Shown in pieces: positions 16,503 through 24,410 of a DNA stretch of 64,000 nt. Numbering within the stretch: the first letter of the stretch is position 1; every line of letters begins with the position of its first letter. A model generated the notes under the pieces. The model worked only from the letters and a program-made list of their open reading frames with translations, was not told where the DNA came from and did no database searches. The position numbers were made by a program, and so were the translations under genes. Source of the stretch: BP-191 sp035940575 (GTDB lineage: Bacteria; Actinomycetota; Actinomycetes; BP-191). The stretch is taken from positions 10,329 to 74,328 of the forward strand of contig DASZER010000026.1 in assembly GCA_035940575.1 (NCBI GenBank), written 5' to 3'.

Positions 16503-17425
16503 GCGAACGTGCCCTCGGTGACGCGCAGCCCGCGCGCCCAGTCGGCGGCGGGCATGGCCCGCTTGCCCTCCATCTGCACCTCGCCGAGCAGGACCGGCTG
16601 CGTCGCGGTGCCGGCGAGGACGTCGCGCTTGCCCGCGCGGAACGCCCCCGGCGGCAACGGCTCCGCGTCGCGGGCCACGCGTACCGGCGCGAGGCGCACG
16701 CGCCTGCCGTCGTACGTCGTCCAGGCGCCCGGCGCCGGCGTCGCCGCGCGGACGAGCCGGTCGACGCGCAGCGCGGGCGCGGTCCAGTCGACGCGCACGT
16801 CCTCCGGGTCGACCTTGGGCGCGAACGACACGCCCTCGGCCGGCTGCGGCACCGCGCGCAGCTCGCCGTCCTCCAGGCCGTCGACCGTCGCGAGCAGCAG
16901 CCGCGCGCCCGCGTCGGCGAGTCGCGCGAGCAGGTCGCCGGAGGTGTCGTCCGGGCGGATCTCCTCGGTCACGACGCCGAGGACGGGGCCGGTGTCCAGG
17001 CCCTCCTCGAGGACGAACGTCGTCGCGCCGGTGACCTCGTCGCCGTGCAGGATCGCGTGCTGCACCGGGGCCGCGCCGCGCCAGGCGGGCAGCAGCGAGA
17101 AGTGCAGGTTGACCCACCCGAGGCGCGGGATCGCCAGCGCGGGCGGCGGGACGAGGGCGCCGTACGCCACCACGGGGCAGCAGTCGGGGGCGATGTCGCG
17201 CAGCGCGTCCTGGAACTCCGGCTCCTTCGGCGAGCGCGGCTGCAGCACCGGCACGCCCGCCTCGTCGGCGAGTGCCGCGACCGGCGAGCGCGTCTCGCGC
17301 CGCCCGCGGCCGGACGGCGCGTCCGGGCGGGTCACGACGGCGACGACGTCGTGGCGCGGCGAGCCGAGCAGGGCGCGCAGCGACGGGAGCGCGGGCGCGG
17401 GCGTGCCCGCGAAGACGAGCCTCAG
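16499..17425 (-). CDS. fmt: Methionyl-tRNA formyltransferase, CTG start
   Basis: Formylates initiator Met-tRNA using 10-formyl-tetrahydrofolate. The catalytic Asn-His-Asp set is visible in WVNLHFSLLPAWRGAAP and LEEGLDTGPVL, and the C-terminal OB-like domain is complete (308 aa). The family start MRLVFAGTP corresponds exactly to CTG-AGG-CTC-GTC-TTC; no ATG, GTG or TTG occurs in frame nearby. The CTG overlaps the def stop codon as CTGA, the same layout as the GTGA/ATGA overlaps elsewhere, so start by translational coupling is likely. Confidence 0.94.
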   Translation of the reverse strand: MRLVFAGTPAPALPSLRALLGSPRHDVVAVVTRPDAPSGRGRRETRSPVAALADEAGVPVLQPRSPKEPEFQDALRDIAPDCCPVVAYGALVPPPALAIPRLGWVNLHFSLLPAWRGAAPVQHAILHGDEVTGATTFVLEEGLDTGPVLGVVTEEIRPDDTSGDLLARLADAGARLLLATVDGLEDGELRAVPQPAEGVSFAPKVDPEDVRVDWTAPALRVDRLVRAATPAPGAWTTYDGRRVRLAPVRVARDAEPLPPGAFRAGKRDVLAGTATQPVLLGEVQMEGKRAMPAADWARGLRVTEGTFA

Positions 17426-17964
17426 CGGATGACGCCGTACATCGGGTGCGGGGACTGCTTCACGACGGGCGGGGCGTTCCACTCCGCCTCGCGGATCGCC
17501 CGCATGGCCTCCTTCTTCGTCTCCGGGTCGAGGAGGTCGACGAAGATGACGCCGTCGAGGTGGTCGGTCTCGTGCTGGAGGCAGCGCGCCAGCAGCTCGC
17601 TGCCCTCGATCGTGACCGGGTCGCCGTACATGTTGAAGCCGGCGGCGACGACGTTGGCGGAGCGCTTGAGCGGGAACGACAGGCCCGGCAGCGACAGGCA
17701 CCCCTCGTCGCCGTCCTGCTCCTCCTCGGAGCGCGTCACGATGACGGGGTTGACCAGGTGGCCGACGGTGTCGTCGACGTCGTAGGCGAACACCCGCAGG
17801 CTCACGCCGATCTGCGGCGCCGCGAGCCCCGCGCCCGGCGCGTCGAGCATCGTGTCGGTGAGGTCCTTGACGAGCGTCCGCAGCTCCTTGTCGAACGTCG
17901 TCACGGGCTCGCACGGCGTACGGAGCACCGGGTCACCGAGGTAGCGGATCTGCTGGATCGACAC
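17422..17964 (-). CDS. def: Peptide deformylase
   Basis: Removes the N-formyl group from new proteins, the partner activity of Fmt. The three metal-site motifs are present: GAGLAAPQIG, EGCLSLPG and QHETDHLDG. 180 aa from the GTG at 17964, chosen because it gives MSIQQIRYLGDPVL like close relatives; a second GTG at 17985 is possible and GGAGGGG sits between them. Its stop overlaps the fmt start, pairing formylation and deformylation in one operon. Confidence 0.94.
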   Translation of the reverse strand: MSIQQIRYLGDPVLRTPCEPVTTFDKELRTLVKDLTDTMLDAPGAGLAAPQIGVSLRVFAYDVDDTVGHLVNPVIVTRSEEEQDGDEGCLSLPGLSFPLKRSANVVAAGFNMYGDPVTIEGSELLARCLQHETDHLDGVIFVDLLDPETKKEAMRAIREAEWNAPPVVKQSPHPMYGVIR

Positions 17965-18036
17965 CCCTCCGAGTCTACGGGTCACGGACGCGTCCCGGAT
18001 CGGTAACGGCCCCTGGCCCCGCCCCGCCGCCGCCCC

Positions 18037-18042
18037 TACCGT
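18037..18042 (+). promoter_or_regulatory. Candidate -10 element for the propeller lipoprotein gene
   Basis: TACCGT ends eight bases before the ATG at 18051, leaving little or no leader. No Shine-Dalgarno sequence is visible in the eight bases. Confidence 0.4.
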
Positions 18043-18050
18043 CCCCGGGC

Positions 18051-19079
18051 ATGCGCCTCGCCGCCGTCCTCGCCGCGCTCCTGCTCCTCCCCGCGTGCTC
18101 CGAGCGTCACGTCGACCCGCGCGGCGGCGGCGACGGCGACCGCCGGATCTACCAGGACATGCTGCCGGGGTTCGACAGGGCGGAGGGGACGAAGGCGTTC
18201 GGCGACCCGGCGGCGCTCGCGTTCGCCGCGAACGGCGACCTCTGGGTCGGCAACTACGAGACCAGCACGATCGCCCGCTACGCCGCCGACCAGATCGCGC
18301 CAGGCTTCCGCGCGCCGGCCGCGGCGACCGTGATCGAGGGCGGCGCGATCAAGGGGCCGAACGCCATGGTGTTCGACGCCCACGGCTACCTCTGGGTCGC
18401 GATGTACGACGGCGACCGCGTCGCGGGCTTCACGCCCGAGGACCTCGTCGCGGGACGGGCGCCGAGCATCGTGCTGCCCGACCCCGGCGGCGTGCTGCGC
18501 AAGCCGGCCGGCGTGGCGTTGGACTCCGCGGGCAACCTCTGGGTCGCCAACTCCGGCGTCGGCCACCTCGTCCGCTACCCGCGCCGCGGCGGGCTCGAGG
18601 CGGGCACCGCGCGGCCCGACGTCGTGCTCGACGTCGCGAACGACGAGTGCCAGGCGATCGCGGCGTACCAGGGCAGGCTGTGGCTCGGCTGCGCGGACAG
18701 CGACGTCGTCTACGTGTACCCGGGCAACCTGCGCAGCGGGAAGCCGGCCTGGGACACGAGGCTCGACTGGAAGGGCTCGTGCGGGCCCGTCCAGCTCGCC
18801 ACGACGCCCGACGGCCGCCTCGCCGCCGCCTGCTACCACAGCGGCGCGGTGTCGTTCCTCGAACGCGGGCAGGTGTCGGAGTCGTACGGCATCCAGGAGC
18901 CGGCGCTGGCCAACGTGCACGGGATCGCGTTCGACGCGACCGGCAACGTCTGGGCGGGGACCAACCGCAACGTGATCCTCGCCTACCCCGAGGGGCAAGG
19001 GCGCCTGCCGGTCGTCGTGCTGCGTCCGCGCCCCGCCGACGTCGTGTCGCCGACGCCGGTCCAGGTGTTCTCCGACTAG
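18051..19079 (+). CDS. Beta-propeller (NHL/SMP-30-like) lipoprotein
   Basis: A 342-residue exported protein. The signal peptide ends in the lipobox LLPAC, so Cys16 should be lipidated and hold the protein on the outer face of the membrane. The mature part has repeated blades of the form G-D/N-L-W-V-x-N/G (GDLWVGNYETS, GYLWVAMYDGD, GNLWVANSGVG, GNVWAGTNRN), typical of six-bladed NHL or SMP-30-like propellers. No catalytic residues can be assigned. It is monocistronic, divergent from def and tail to tail with priA (seven bases apart). Confidence 0.75.
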   Translation: MRLAAVLAALLLLPACSERHVDPRGGGDGDRRIYQDMLPGFDRAEGTKAFGDPAALAFAANGDLWVGNYETSTIARYAADQIAPGFRAPAAATVIEGGAIKGPNAMVFDAHGYLWVAMYDGDRVAGFTPEDLVAGRAPSIVLPDPGGVLRKPAGVALDSAGNLWVANSGVGHLVRYPRRGGLEAGTARPDVVLDVANDECQAIAAYQGRLWLGCADSDVVYVYPGNLRSGKPAWDTRLDWKGSCGPVQLATTPDGRLAAACYHSGAVSFLERGQVSESYGIQEPALANVHGIAFDATGNVWAGTNRNVILAYPEGQGRLPVVVLRPRPADVVSPTPVQVFSD

Positions 19080-19085
19080 ACCCCG

Positions 19086-21020
19086 CTAGATGAGCGTCAA
19101 CGGGTCGAGCTCGACGCGCGCCGGGTCGGGCGCCTTGCGCGCGGAACGCTGCGCCAGCGCGGCCTTCAACGCCGCCGCGAGGTCGTTACCGTGCTCGTTC
19201 GGCACGCGGACCAGCGCGCGCTCGCCGTCGCCATACGGCACGGGGCCGAGCACGTCGAGCCCCTCGGGCAGCAGCGCGAGCACCTCGGCGACCGCGGCCG
19301 GCGTGCCGTCCACCGCCGCCATCCGCACGGCGGGCGGGAACGCCAGGCCCGCCCTGTCGGCGAGCTCGCGGCGGGCGTACCAGCCGGCGTCCCAGCGCAG
19401 CAGCGCCTGGACCGCCGGGATCGCGGCGTCGGCCATCACGACGACCCGCCCGCCCTCGTGCGCGGGGCGGGCCAGCGCGGCGGCGTTGGCCCAGCGGCGC
19501 AGCGCCTCCTCCCCCGCCCGCAGGTCGGCCCGCGACAGCAGGGCCCACCCGTCGAGGAGCAGCACGGCGCCGTAGCCGCCGTCGGCGACCGGCTCCGCGC
19601 CGGGCGTCGCGACGACGAGCTGCGGCCTGCCCTCGACCGTCGCGTGCACGTGCTCGCGGTCGCTCGTCCGCACCGGCACGCCCGCGAACGCGCGGCCCAG
19701 CTCCTCCGCCGTTCGCCGCGAGCCGGTGACCACGGCGCGGAGGGTGTCGCCGTCGCAGGCCGGGCAGCGCCAGTCCGCGGCGGGCCTGCCGCACCAGCGG
19801 CAGCCGGGCGTAGGCCCGTCGCGGCCGAGCGGTCCCTGGCAGGCGGCGCAGCGTGCGGGCGTACGGCACCGCGCGCACGCGAGCCCCGGCTGGTACCCCG
19901 CGCGCGGCACCTGGAGCAGCACGGGCGCGCCCGCGTCCAGCGCCTCGCGCGCGGCGCGCCAGGCGATCGTGGGCAGGCGCGCGGACGCGGCGGCGGCGTC
20001 GCGCTCGAGCTCCACGTCGCCGCCCGCGACGACCGTGCGCGGCGCGGCCCGCCGCACCGTCGCCCGCGACGCGCGCAGCGGCCGTGCCCACCCCGTCTCG
20101 ACGAGCCGTACCGCCTCCGCGCTCGGCGCGTGCCCGCCGACGAGCAGCCCCGCGCCCTCGCGGTGCGCGCGCAGCGCGAGGACGTCGCGGACGTGCGGGT
20201 ACGGCGCGCGCGGCTCCTTGTGCAGGTCGTCGCCGTCGTCCCAGCAGACGGCGAGGCCGAGGTCGCGCACCGGCGCCCACGCGGCCGCGCGGGTGCCGAC
20301 GACGCAGCGGGCGACGCCGCGGCGTACCGCCAGCCAGCGCCGGTACCGCTCGGCGGGCCCGAGGTCGGCGGTCAGCGCGGCGTACGGCGCCAGCCCGTCC
20401 AGCGCCGCGCACACCCGCGCGAGGTCCCGCGCGTCGGGCACCACGACGACCGCCCCGCGCCCGGCTGCCACCGTCGCCGCGGCCGCGACCGCGACGAGGC
20501 GCGGCCAGTCGCCGCCGGGCAGCGTCTCCCACACCGCGCGCGGCGCCCCGCCCGAGGCGAGCGCGCGGATGAACGCCTCGCCGCTCTCGTAGGCCCCCCA
20601 CGCCGTCGTGTCGGGCGGCTCCGGCAGCGGCGGCGGGTCGCGGGGCGGCTCCTTCTCGACGCGGGCGTGGCGCGGCGGGACCGCGAGGCGTACGACGTCG
20701 ACGAACGACCCCGCCCACCGGTCCGCCACCGCCCGGCACAGCCCCGCGACCTCGGGCGAGAGGACGGGCTCGGCGGAGACAGACTTGGCGACCGGCGAGA
20801 GCCTGTCGAGGTCCGACGCCGCCTCCCGCGAGAGGACCCACCCGTCCACGAGCCGCCCGGCGAAGCGCACCCGCACCTTGGAGCCCGGGACGACGGCCTC
20901 GTCCAGCGCCTCGGGCACGGCGTAGTCGAACGGCCGGTCGAGGTGCGCGAGCGGCACGTCGACCGCGATCCGCGCGACCGGGTTCTCCACGAGGAGCGTT
21001 GTACCGCGCCCCTGTGACAC
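19086..21020 (-). CDS. priA: PriA-like primosomal protein N', degenerate helicase core
   Basis: Actinobacterial PriA (644 aa). The N-terminal DNA-binding part (ARIAVDVPLAHLDRPFDYAVP), the central RecA-like lobes, the zinc-binding cysteines (CARCRTPARCAAC, CRWCG, CPAC) and the C-terminal domain are recognisable. The Walker A GxxGxGKT is missing: the expected place reads AAATVAAGRGAVVVV, and the DEEH box reads WDDGDD. As in other actinobacteria it is probably not a working helicase but a replication-restart scaffold. Start uncertain: GTG at 21020 is used; GTG at residue 11 is an alternative. Confidence 0.85.
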   Translation of the reverse strand: MSQGRGTTLLVENPVARIAVDVPLAHLDRPFDYAVPEALDEAVVPGSKVRVRFAGRLVDGWVLSREAASDLDRLSPVAKSVSAEPVLSPEVAGLCRAVADRWAGSFVDVVRLAVPPRHARVEKEPPRDPPPLPEPPDTTAWGAYESGEAFIRALASGGAPRAVWETLPGGDWPRLVAVAAAATVAAGRGAVVVVPDARDLARVCAALDGLAPYAALTADLGPAERYRRWLAVRRGVARCVVGTRAAAWAPVRDLGLAVCWDDGDDLHKEPRAPYPHVRDVLALRAHREGAGLLVGGHAPSAEAVRLVETGWARPLRASRATVRRAAPRTVVAGGDVELERDAAAASARLPTIAWRAAREALDAGAPVLLQVPRAGYQPGLACARCRTPARCAACQGPLGRDGPTPGCRWCGRPAADWRCPACDGDTLRAVVTGSRRTAEELGRAFAGVPVRTSDREHVHATVEGRPQLVVATPGAEPVADGGYGAVLLLDGWALLSRADLRAGEEALRRWANAAALARPAHEGGRVVVMADAAIPAVQALLRWDAGWYARRELADRAGLAFPPAVRMAAVDGTPAAVAEVLALLPEGLDVLGPVPYGDGERALVRVPNEHGNDLAAALKAALAQRSARKAPDPARVELDPLTLI

Positions 21021-21141
21021 AGAACGCCGGCGGGCGTGGCGTCGGCGGGTCGGCGCGGCTGCGGCGCGCGAGGCAGCCTCACAAAAACTTTCGGAATTGC
21101 CTTACTTCTCTCTGGCTCGACCGCGCCTTGCGGCGCACACT

Positions 21142-21158
21142 GTTCGAAGCACGCGAAC
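21142..21158. promoter_or_regulatory. Short inverted repeat upstream of the leader ORF
   Basis: GTTCG and CGAAC flank seven bases, within 30 bases upstream of the small ORF. It could be an operator or lie near the promoter of the islet; the preceding 60 bases are the most AT-rich of the window. No sigma-factor box could be assigned. Confidence 0.25.
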
Positions 21159-21185
21159 GCGTGTGTACCCGGAAGGAGCACGCAC

Positions 21186-21290
21186 ATGAGAAGTACCTCT
21201 GCCCGACGCCGCTATTGCGGCACCACACCCGCCGCCGCTCCGGCGGTCAGTGACTCCGGCATCGTCTCGGCCCGCACCGGCAGTCAGTAA
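21186..21290 (+). CDS. Possible 34-residue leader peptide
   Basis: Short ORF (begins MRSTSARRRYC, ends SARTGSQ) with a good AAGGAG at a usual distance from its ATG. Codon use is unlike its neighbours (AGA, AGT, TCT, TAT). Its 3' half contains one arm of a 16-bp perfect inverted repeat whose other arm covers the ATG of the next ORF. This is the layout of a translational attenuator, where ribosome progress on the leader decides whether the next start is free. Function is unknown and no homologue is recognised. Confidence 0.45.
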   Translation: MRSTSARRRYCGTTPAAAPAVSDSGIVSARTGSQ

Positions 21291-21356
21291 CACGTACTGC
21301 CAGCCCGACTGAAGGGAGTAACCGAGACTCTCCACCGCGTGCCGAGACGATGCCGG
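21256..21356 (+). promoter_or_regulatory. Candidate attenuator stem (16-bp perfect inverted repeat)
   Basis: CCGGCATCGTCTCGGC at 21256-21271 is perfectly complementary to 21341-21356, which contains the ATG at 21350. The loop is 69 bases and holds the leader stop codon, a second stem GGCAGT/ACTGCC (21279-21301) and a GGGAG motif. In RNA the stem would hide the downstream start. Confidence 0.5.
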
Positions 21357-21676
21357 CCCTTTCTCAGGCCCTCGGTGAACACGCCATGGAGAAAATGTTC
21401 TGGTTTGCCCTGACAAGCGCAATGTCGCTTGTCATTTACGGCGCGCTCACCTACATCTCGGCGAAGCGCGTGCAGTGGAACATTGACGCTCAGACGAACG
21501 CGCTACGTCGTGCCGGTGTAGCCGCGAAGGTCGTAGCCCGGCGAGCGCACGATTTGTCCGTTGAGCACCAGGCGCACGTCAAGCCTCCGCTGCCGCCCGT
21601 CGGCCTCCTGGGGCAGGTTGCGTCGGTTGTCCGGTCCTCGAAGCGCGCACAGCCCGGGCTGGAGAACCCGCCGTAG
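21350..21676 (+). CDS. Small single-pass membrane protein, unknown
   Basis: 108 codons from ATG 21350, or 96 from ATG 21386 (MEKMFWFALT), which has GGTGA seven bases upstream. One strong transmembrane helix (about MFWFALTSAMSLVIYGALTY) is followed by a basic, proline-containing cytoplasmic tail of about 65 residues. G/C at third positions is clearly lower than in neighbouring genes (many ATT, CTT, GTT, CGT, TTT codons), which suggests acquisition by transfer. No homologue is recognised. It lies between the divergent priA start and the convergent metK stop, where related genomes have no such gene. Confidence 0.5.
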   Translation: MPALSQALGEHAMEKMFWFALTSAMSLVIYGALTYISAKRVQWNIDAQTNALRRAGVAAKVVARRAHDLSVEHQAHVKPPLPPVGLLGQVASVVRSSKRAQPGLENPP

Positions 21677-21705
21677 GCGCATGCGAGCACATGCAGCCTT
21701 CAGCG

Positions 21706-22902
21706 CTACGCCCCCGCGGCCGACTTCAGCGCGTCCGCGCGGTCGGTGGACTCCCACGGGAACTCCTTCTCGTCCCGACCGAAGTGGCCGTACGCGGCGG
21801 TCTTCGCGTAGATCGGCCGCAGCAGGTCGAGGTCGCGGATGATCGCCGCCGGGCGCAGGTCGAAGACCGTGTCGACGGCCTCCTGGATGCGCTCCAACGC
21901 GACGTTCTCGGTGCCGAAGCAGTCGACGTAGAGCGACACCGGGTGCGCCTTGCCGATCGCGTACGCGACCTGCACCTCGCAGCGCGACGCGAGGCCGGCC
22001 GCGACGACGTTCTTCGCGACCCAGCGCATGGCGTACGCCGCCGAGCGGTCGACCTTGGACGGGTCCTTGCCGGAGAACGCACCGCCGCCGTGGCGAGCCA
22101 TGCCGCCGTACGTGTCCACGATGATCTTGCGACCGGTCAGGCCGGCGTCGCCCATCGGGCCGCCGATCTCGAACTTGCCGGTCGGGTTGACGTAGACGTT
22201 GTAGCCCTCGTGGTCGATGCCGAGCCGCGCGAGCTCGGGCTCGATGACGTGCTCGACGACGTCGGGCTTGAGCAGCGTCTCGATGTCGATGTCGCTCGCG
22301 TGCTGCGACGACACGACGACGGTGTCCAGCGCGACCGGGCGGCCGTTCTCGTAGCGCACCGAGACCTGCGTCTTGCCGTCGGGGCGGAGGTACGGCACCA
22401 CGCCGGCCTTGCGCACCTCGGAGAGGCGGCGGGCGAGACGGTGCGCCAGCGCGATCGGCAGCGGCATGAGCTCGTCGGTCTCGTCGCACGCGTACCCGAA
22501 CATCATCCCCTGGTCGCCCGCGCCCTGGCGGTCCAGCACGTCCTCGACGGACTCGCCGGTACGCGCCTCGAACGCCGCGTCGACGCCCTGCGCGATGTCC
22601 GGCGACTGCGAGCCGATCGAGACGGAGACGCCGCACGACGCGCCGTCGAAGCCCTTCTTGGACGAGTCGTAGCCGATGCCGAGGACCGTCTCGCGGACGA
22701 TCGTCGGGATGTCGGCGTACGCCTCCGTCGTCACCTCGCCGGCGACGTGCACCTGGCCCGTCGTGATCAGCGTCTCGACCGCCACGCGGCTCTTGGGGTC
22801 CTGCGTGAGCAGGGCGTCGAGGATCGCGTCCGAGATCTGGTCGGCGATCTTGTCGGGGTGGCCCTCGGTGACGGACTCGGACGTGAACAGGCGCTTGGTC
22901 AC
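21706..22902 (-). CDS. metK: S-adenosylmethionine synthetase
   Basis: Makes SAM from ATP and methionine. 398 aa with all family signatures: FTSESVTEGHPDKIADQ, the hexapeptide GAGDQG, the P-loop-like GGGAFSGKDP and the C-terminal GHFGRDEKEFPWE. The GTG start is supported by GGAG four bases upstream and the exact N-terminus (VTKRLFTSES). No SAM riboswitch is visible in the 50-base upstream gap. In related genomes metK directly follows coaBC; here 2.4 kb with four other genes separates them. Confidence 0.97.
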   Translation of the reverse strand: MTKRLFTSESVTEGHPDKIADQISDAILDALLTQDPKSRVAVETLITTGQVHVAGEVTTEAYADIPTIVRETVLGIGYDSSKKGFDGASCGVSVSIGSQSPDIAQGVDAAFEARTGESVEDVLDRQGAGDQGMMFGYACDETDELMPLPIALAHRLARRLSEVRKAGVVPYLRPDGKTQVSVRYENGRPVALDTVVVSSQHASDIDIETLLKPDVVEHVIEPELARLGIDHEGYNVYVNPTGKFEIGGPMGDAGLTGRKIIVDTYGGMARHGGGAFSGKDPSKVDRSAAYAMRWVAKNVVAAGLASRCEVQVAYAIGKAHPVSLYVDCFGTENVALERIQEAVDTVFDLRPAAIIRDLDLLRPIYAKTAAYGHFGRDEKEFPWESTDRADALKSAAGA

Positions 22903-22951
22903 GGTGCTCCAGACGGGATGATCGCGCCGGTCCACACGCGCCCGGCGGCCT

Positions 22952-23506
22952 TTAGCCCGCGAGTGTACCGGCGCTCCACTCGGCGGCGAGCATGCTGTAC
23001 ACCGCGTGGTCGTGGTGCTTGTCGCCGACCTTCGCCGCCATCCGTTCGACGCCCTCGAACGTGAAGCCGAGGCGCTCGGCAACGGCGCGGCTGCGGACGT
23101 TGTCGACGGCCGCCTTGATGGCGACGCGCACGTACCCCTGGGCGAACACCGCCGTCACGAGCGCCCGCGTCGCGCGCGTCGTGATGCCCTTGCCGACGTG
23201 GCCCTCGTCGAGCCAGTAGCCGAGCTCGACGGTGCCGTCGGTCGGCCTCATGTCGTGCAGGCCCATGCCGCCCACGATCGCGCCGCGGTAGCGGACGTTC
23301 GCGTGGAACGCGCGGCCCGCGGCGTACTCGCCCCTGATGAACGTCAGAAACGCCGTCGTGTCGGCGACCGACGTCGTCGTCGCGGCCCACGGCATCCACG
23401 GCGCGAGGTGCTCGCGGTTGCGGTCCGTCAGGTCGAACAGCTCCTGCGCGTGGTGCATCTCGGCGAGCTCGAGCTCGACCTCGTCGTCGACCCTCAGCGA
23501 GAACAT
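22952..23506 (-). CDS. GNAT acetyltransferase, RimJ/RimL type
   Basis: Acetyl-CoA-dependent N-acetyltransferase (184 aa) of the ribosomal-protein-serine/alanine acetyltransferase branch. The acetyl-CoA loop is seen as LDEGHVGKGITTRATRALV, followed by VRVAIKAAVDNVRSRAVAERLGF and FEGVERM, which is typical of RimJ/RimL. The substrate may be a protein N-terminus or a small molecule. It starts at ATG six bases after TAGGCT, half of a symmetrical promoter element shared with the divergent DksA-like gene. Confidence 0.85.
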   Translation of the reverse strand: MFSLRVDDEVELELAEMHHAQELFDLTDRNREHLAPWMPWAATTTSVADTTAFLTFIRGEYAAGRAFHANVRYRGAIVGGMGLHDMRPTDGTVELGYWLDEGHVGKGITTRATRALVTAVFAQGYVRVAIKAAVDNVRSRAVAERLGFTFEGVERMAAKVGDKHHDHAVYSMLAAEWSAGTLAG

Positions 23507-23512
23507 GCGCGG

Positions 23513-23522
23513 AGCCTAGGCT
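23513..23522. promoter_or_regulatory. Symmetrical bidirectional -10 element
   Basis: The palindrome AGCCTAGGCT gives TAGGCT on both strands. On the minus strand it ends six bases before the GNAT ATG; on the plus strand eight bases before the DksA-like ATG. The whole intergenic gap is only 24 bp and has no room for separate promoters with leaders. Confidence 0.5.
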
Positions 23523-23530
23523 GGATCGCG

Positions 23531-23872
23531 ATGAGGGACGCACTGGTTTCCGACCGCGCCCGCGCCGCCGAGCAGGTCGCGGCGCTGGAGGCGCAGTGGG
23601 CGTCGCTCGTCGCGGCGTCCGAGGACTCGAACGCCGACGACGAGCACGACCCCGAGGGCGCGACGATCGGCTTCGAGCGGGCGCAGCTCACGGCGCTGCT
23701 CGACGCCGCGCGGGCGCGGGTCGCCGGGATCGACGCGGCGCTCGCCCGGGTGGACGACGGCTCCTACGGCGCCTGCGAACGCTGCGGCGCCCCGATCGGC
23801 GCCGAACGCCTCGCCGCCCTCCCGGCGACCCGCCTCTGCATCGCCTGCGCGGCCGGGCAGGTCACCGAGTGA
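23531..23872 (+). CDS. DksA/TraR-family zinc-finger protein
   Basis: 113-residue protein with an acidic, coiled-coil-like N-terminal half and a C4 zinc finger at the end (CERCGAPIGAERL...CIAC). DksA/TraR proteins act on RNA polymerase through the secondary channel; small actinobacterial members are poorly studied. ATG chosen because it fits the promoter-like TAGGCT upstream and the coiled coil begins there. It is followed after 31 bp by an ECF sigma factor gene on the same strand, so both could act on transcription in one response. Confidence 0.8.
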   Translation: MRDALVSDRARAAEQVAALEAQWASLVAASEDSNADDEHDPEGATIGFERAQLTALLDAARARVAGIDAALARVDDGSYGACERCGAPIGAERLAALPATRLCIACAAGQVTE

Positions 23873-23903
23873 ACCTTTCCGTGCTGTCGCGGCACGTTCG
23901 GTC

Positions 23904-24410
23904 GTGACCGCAAGCGCAGAGCCGTTGCCCGCCGTCGTGGCGGCCACCGGCAGGGACGAGGAGTTCCGCCACTTCTACGCCGAGGAGTACCCGGCCGTCG
24001 CCGGCTACTGCCTCACGTTGACGGGCGACCGGGCGCTCGCCGACGAGATCGCGCAGGAGGCGCTCGTCGCCGTGTACCTGCGCTGGACGAGGCTCGGCAC
24101 GCCGCGCGGCTACGCGTTCCGCGTCGCCTCCAACCTCGCCCGCGCGCACTGGAAGCGCAGCACCCGCGAGCTCGCCACCTGGGCCTCCCTGGCCGAGCAC
24201 GCGACGCCGACGCCCGAGCCCGACCCGGCGCTGTGGGACGCGGTGGGACGCCTGCCCGAGCGCCTCCGCGACGTCGTCGTCCTGCACTACCTCTACGACC
24301 TCCCGCTCGCCGACGTCGCCACCGCGGTCCGCCGCCCTGTCGGCACCGTGAAGCGCCGCCTCCACGAGGCCCGCGCGCTGCTCGCGACCGCTCTCGAGGA
24401 GACCCGATGA
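23904..24410 (+). CDS. ECF-type RNA polymerase sigma factor
   Basis: Sigma-70 family group 4 factor, 168 aa: region 2 (FRHFYAEEYPAVAGYCLTLT, ADEIAQEALVAVYLRW, TPRGYAFRVASNLARAHWKR) and region 4 (RLPERLRDVVVLHYLYDLP, VATAVRRPVGTVKRRLHEAR). The gene overlaps the next one by ATGA, the usual sigma/anti-sigma pairing. Upstream, GAACC and CGTT about 19 bases apart resemble an ECF promoter and would place the transcription start almost at the GTG, so it may control itself with a leaderless mRNA; this last point is inference. Confidence 0.9.
   Translation: MTASAEPLPAVVAATGRDEEFRHFYAEEYPAVAGYCLTLTGDRALADEIAQEALVAVYLRWTRLGTPRGYAFRVASNLARAHWKRSTRELATWASLAEHATPTPEPDPALWDAVGRLPERLRDVVVLHYLYDLPLADVATAVRRPVGTVKRRLHEARALLATALEETR

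Noticed and set aside
21490..21690. A 66-codon cysteine-containing frame on the minus strand, opposite the small membrane protein.
   Set aside because: No ribosome site and no regular structure; the plus-strand frame has a clear transmembrane helix and better codon pattern.
22903..22951. Possible SAM riboswitch before metK.
   Set aside because: The gap is only 49 bases and holds none of the SAM-I, SAM-II or SAM-IV core motifs.
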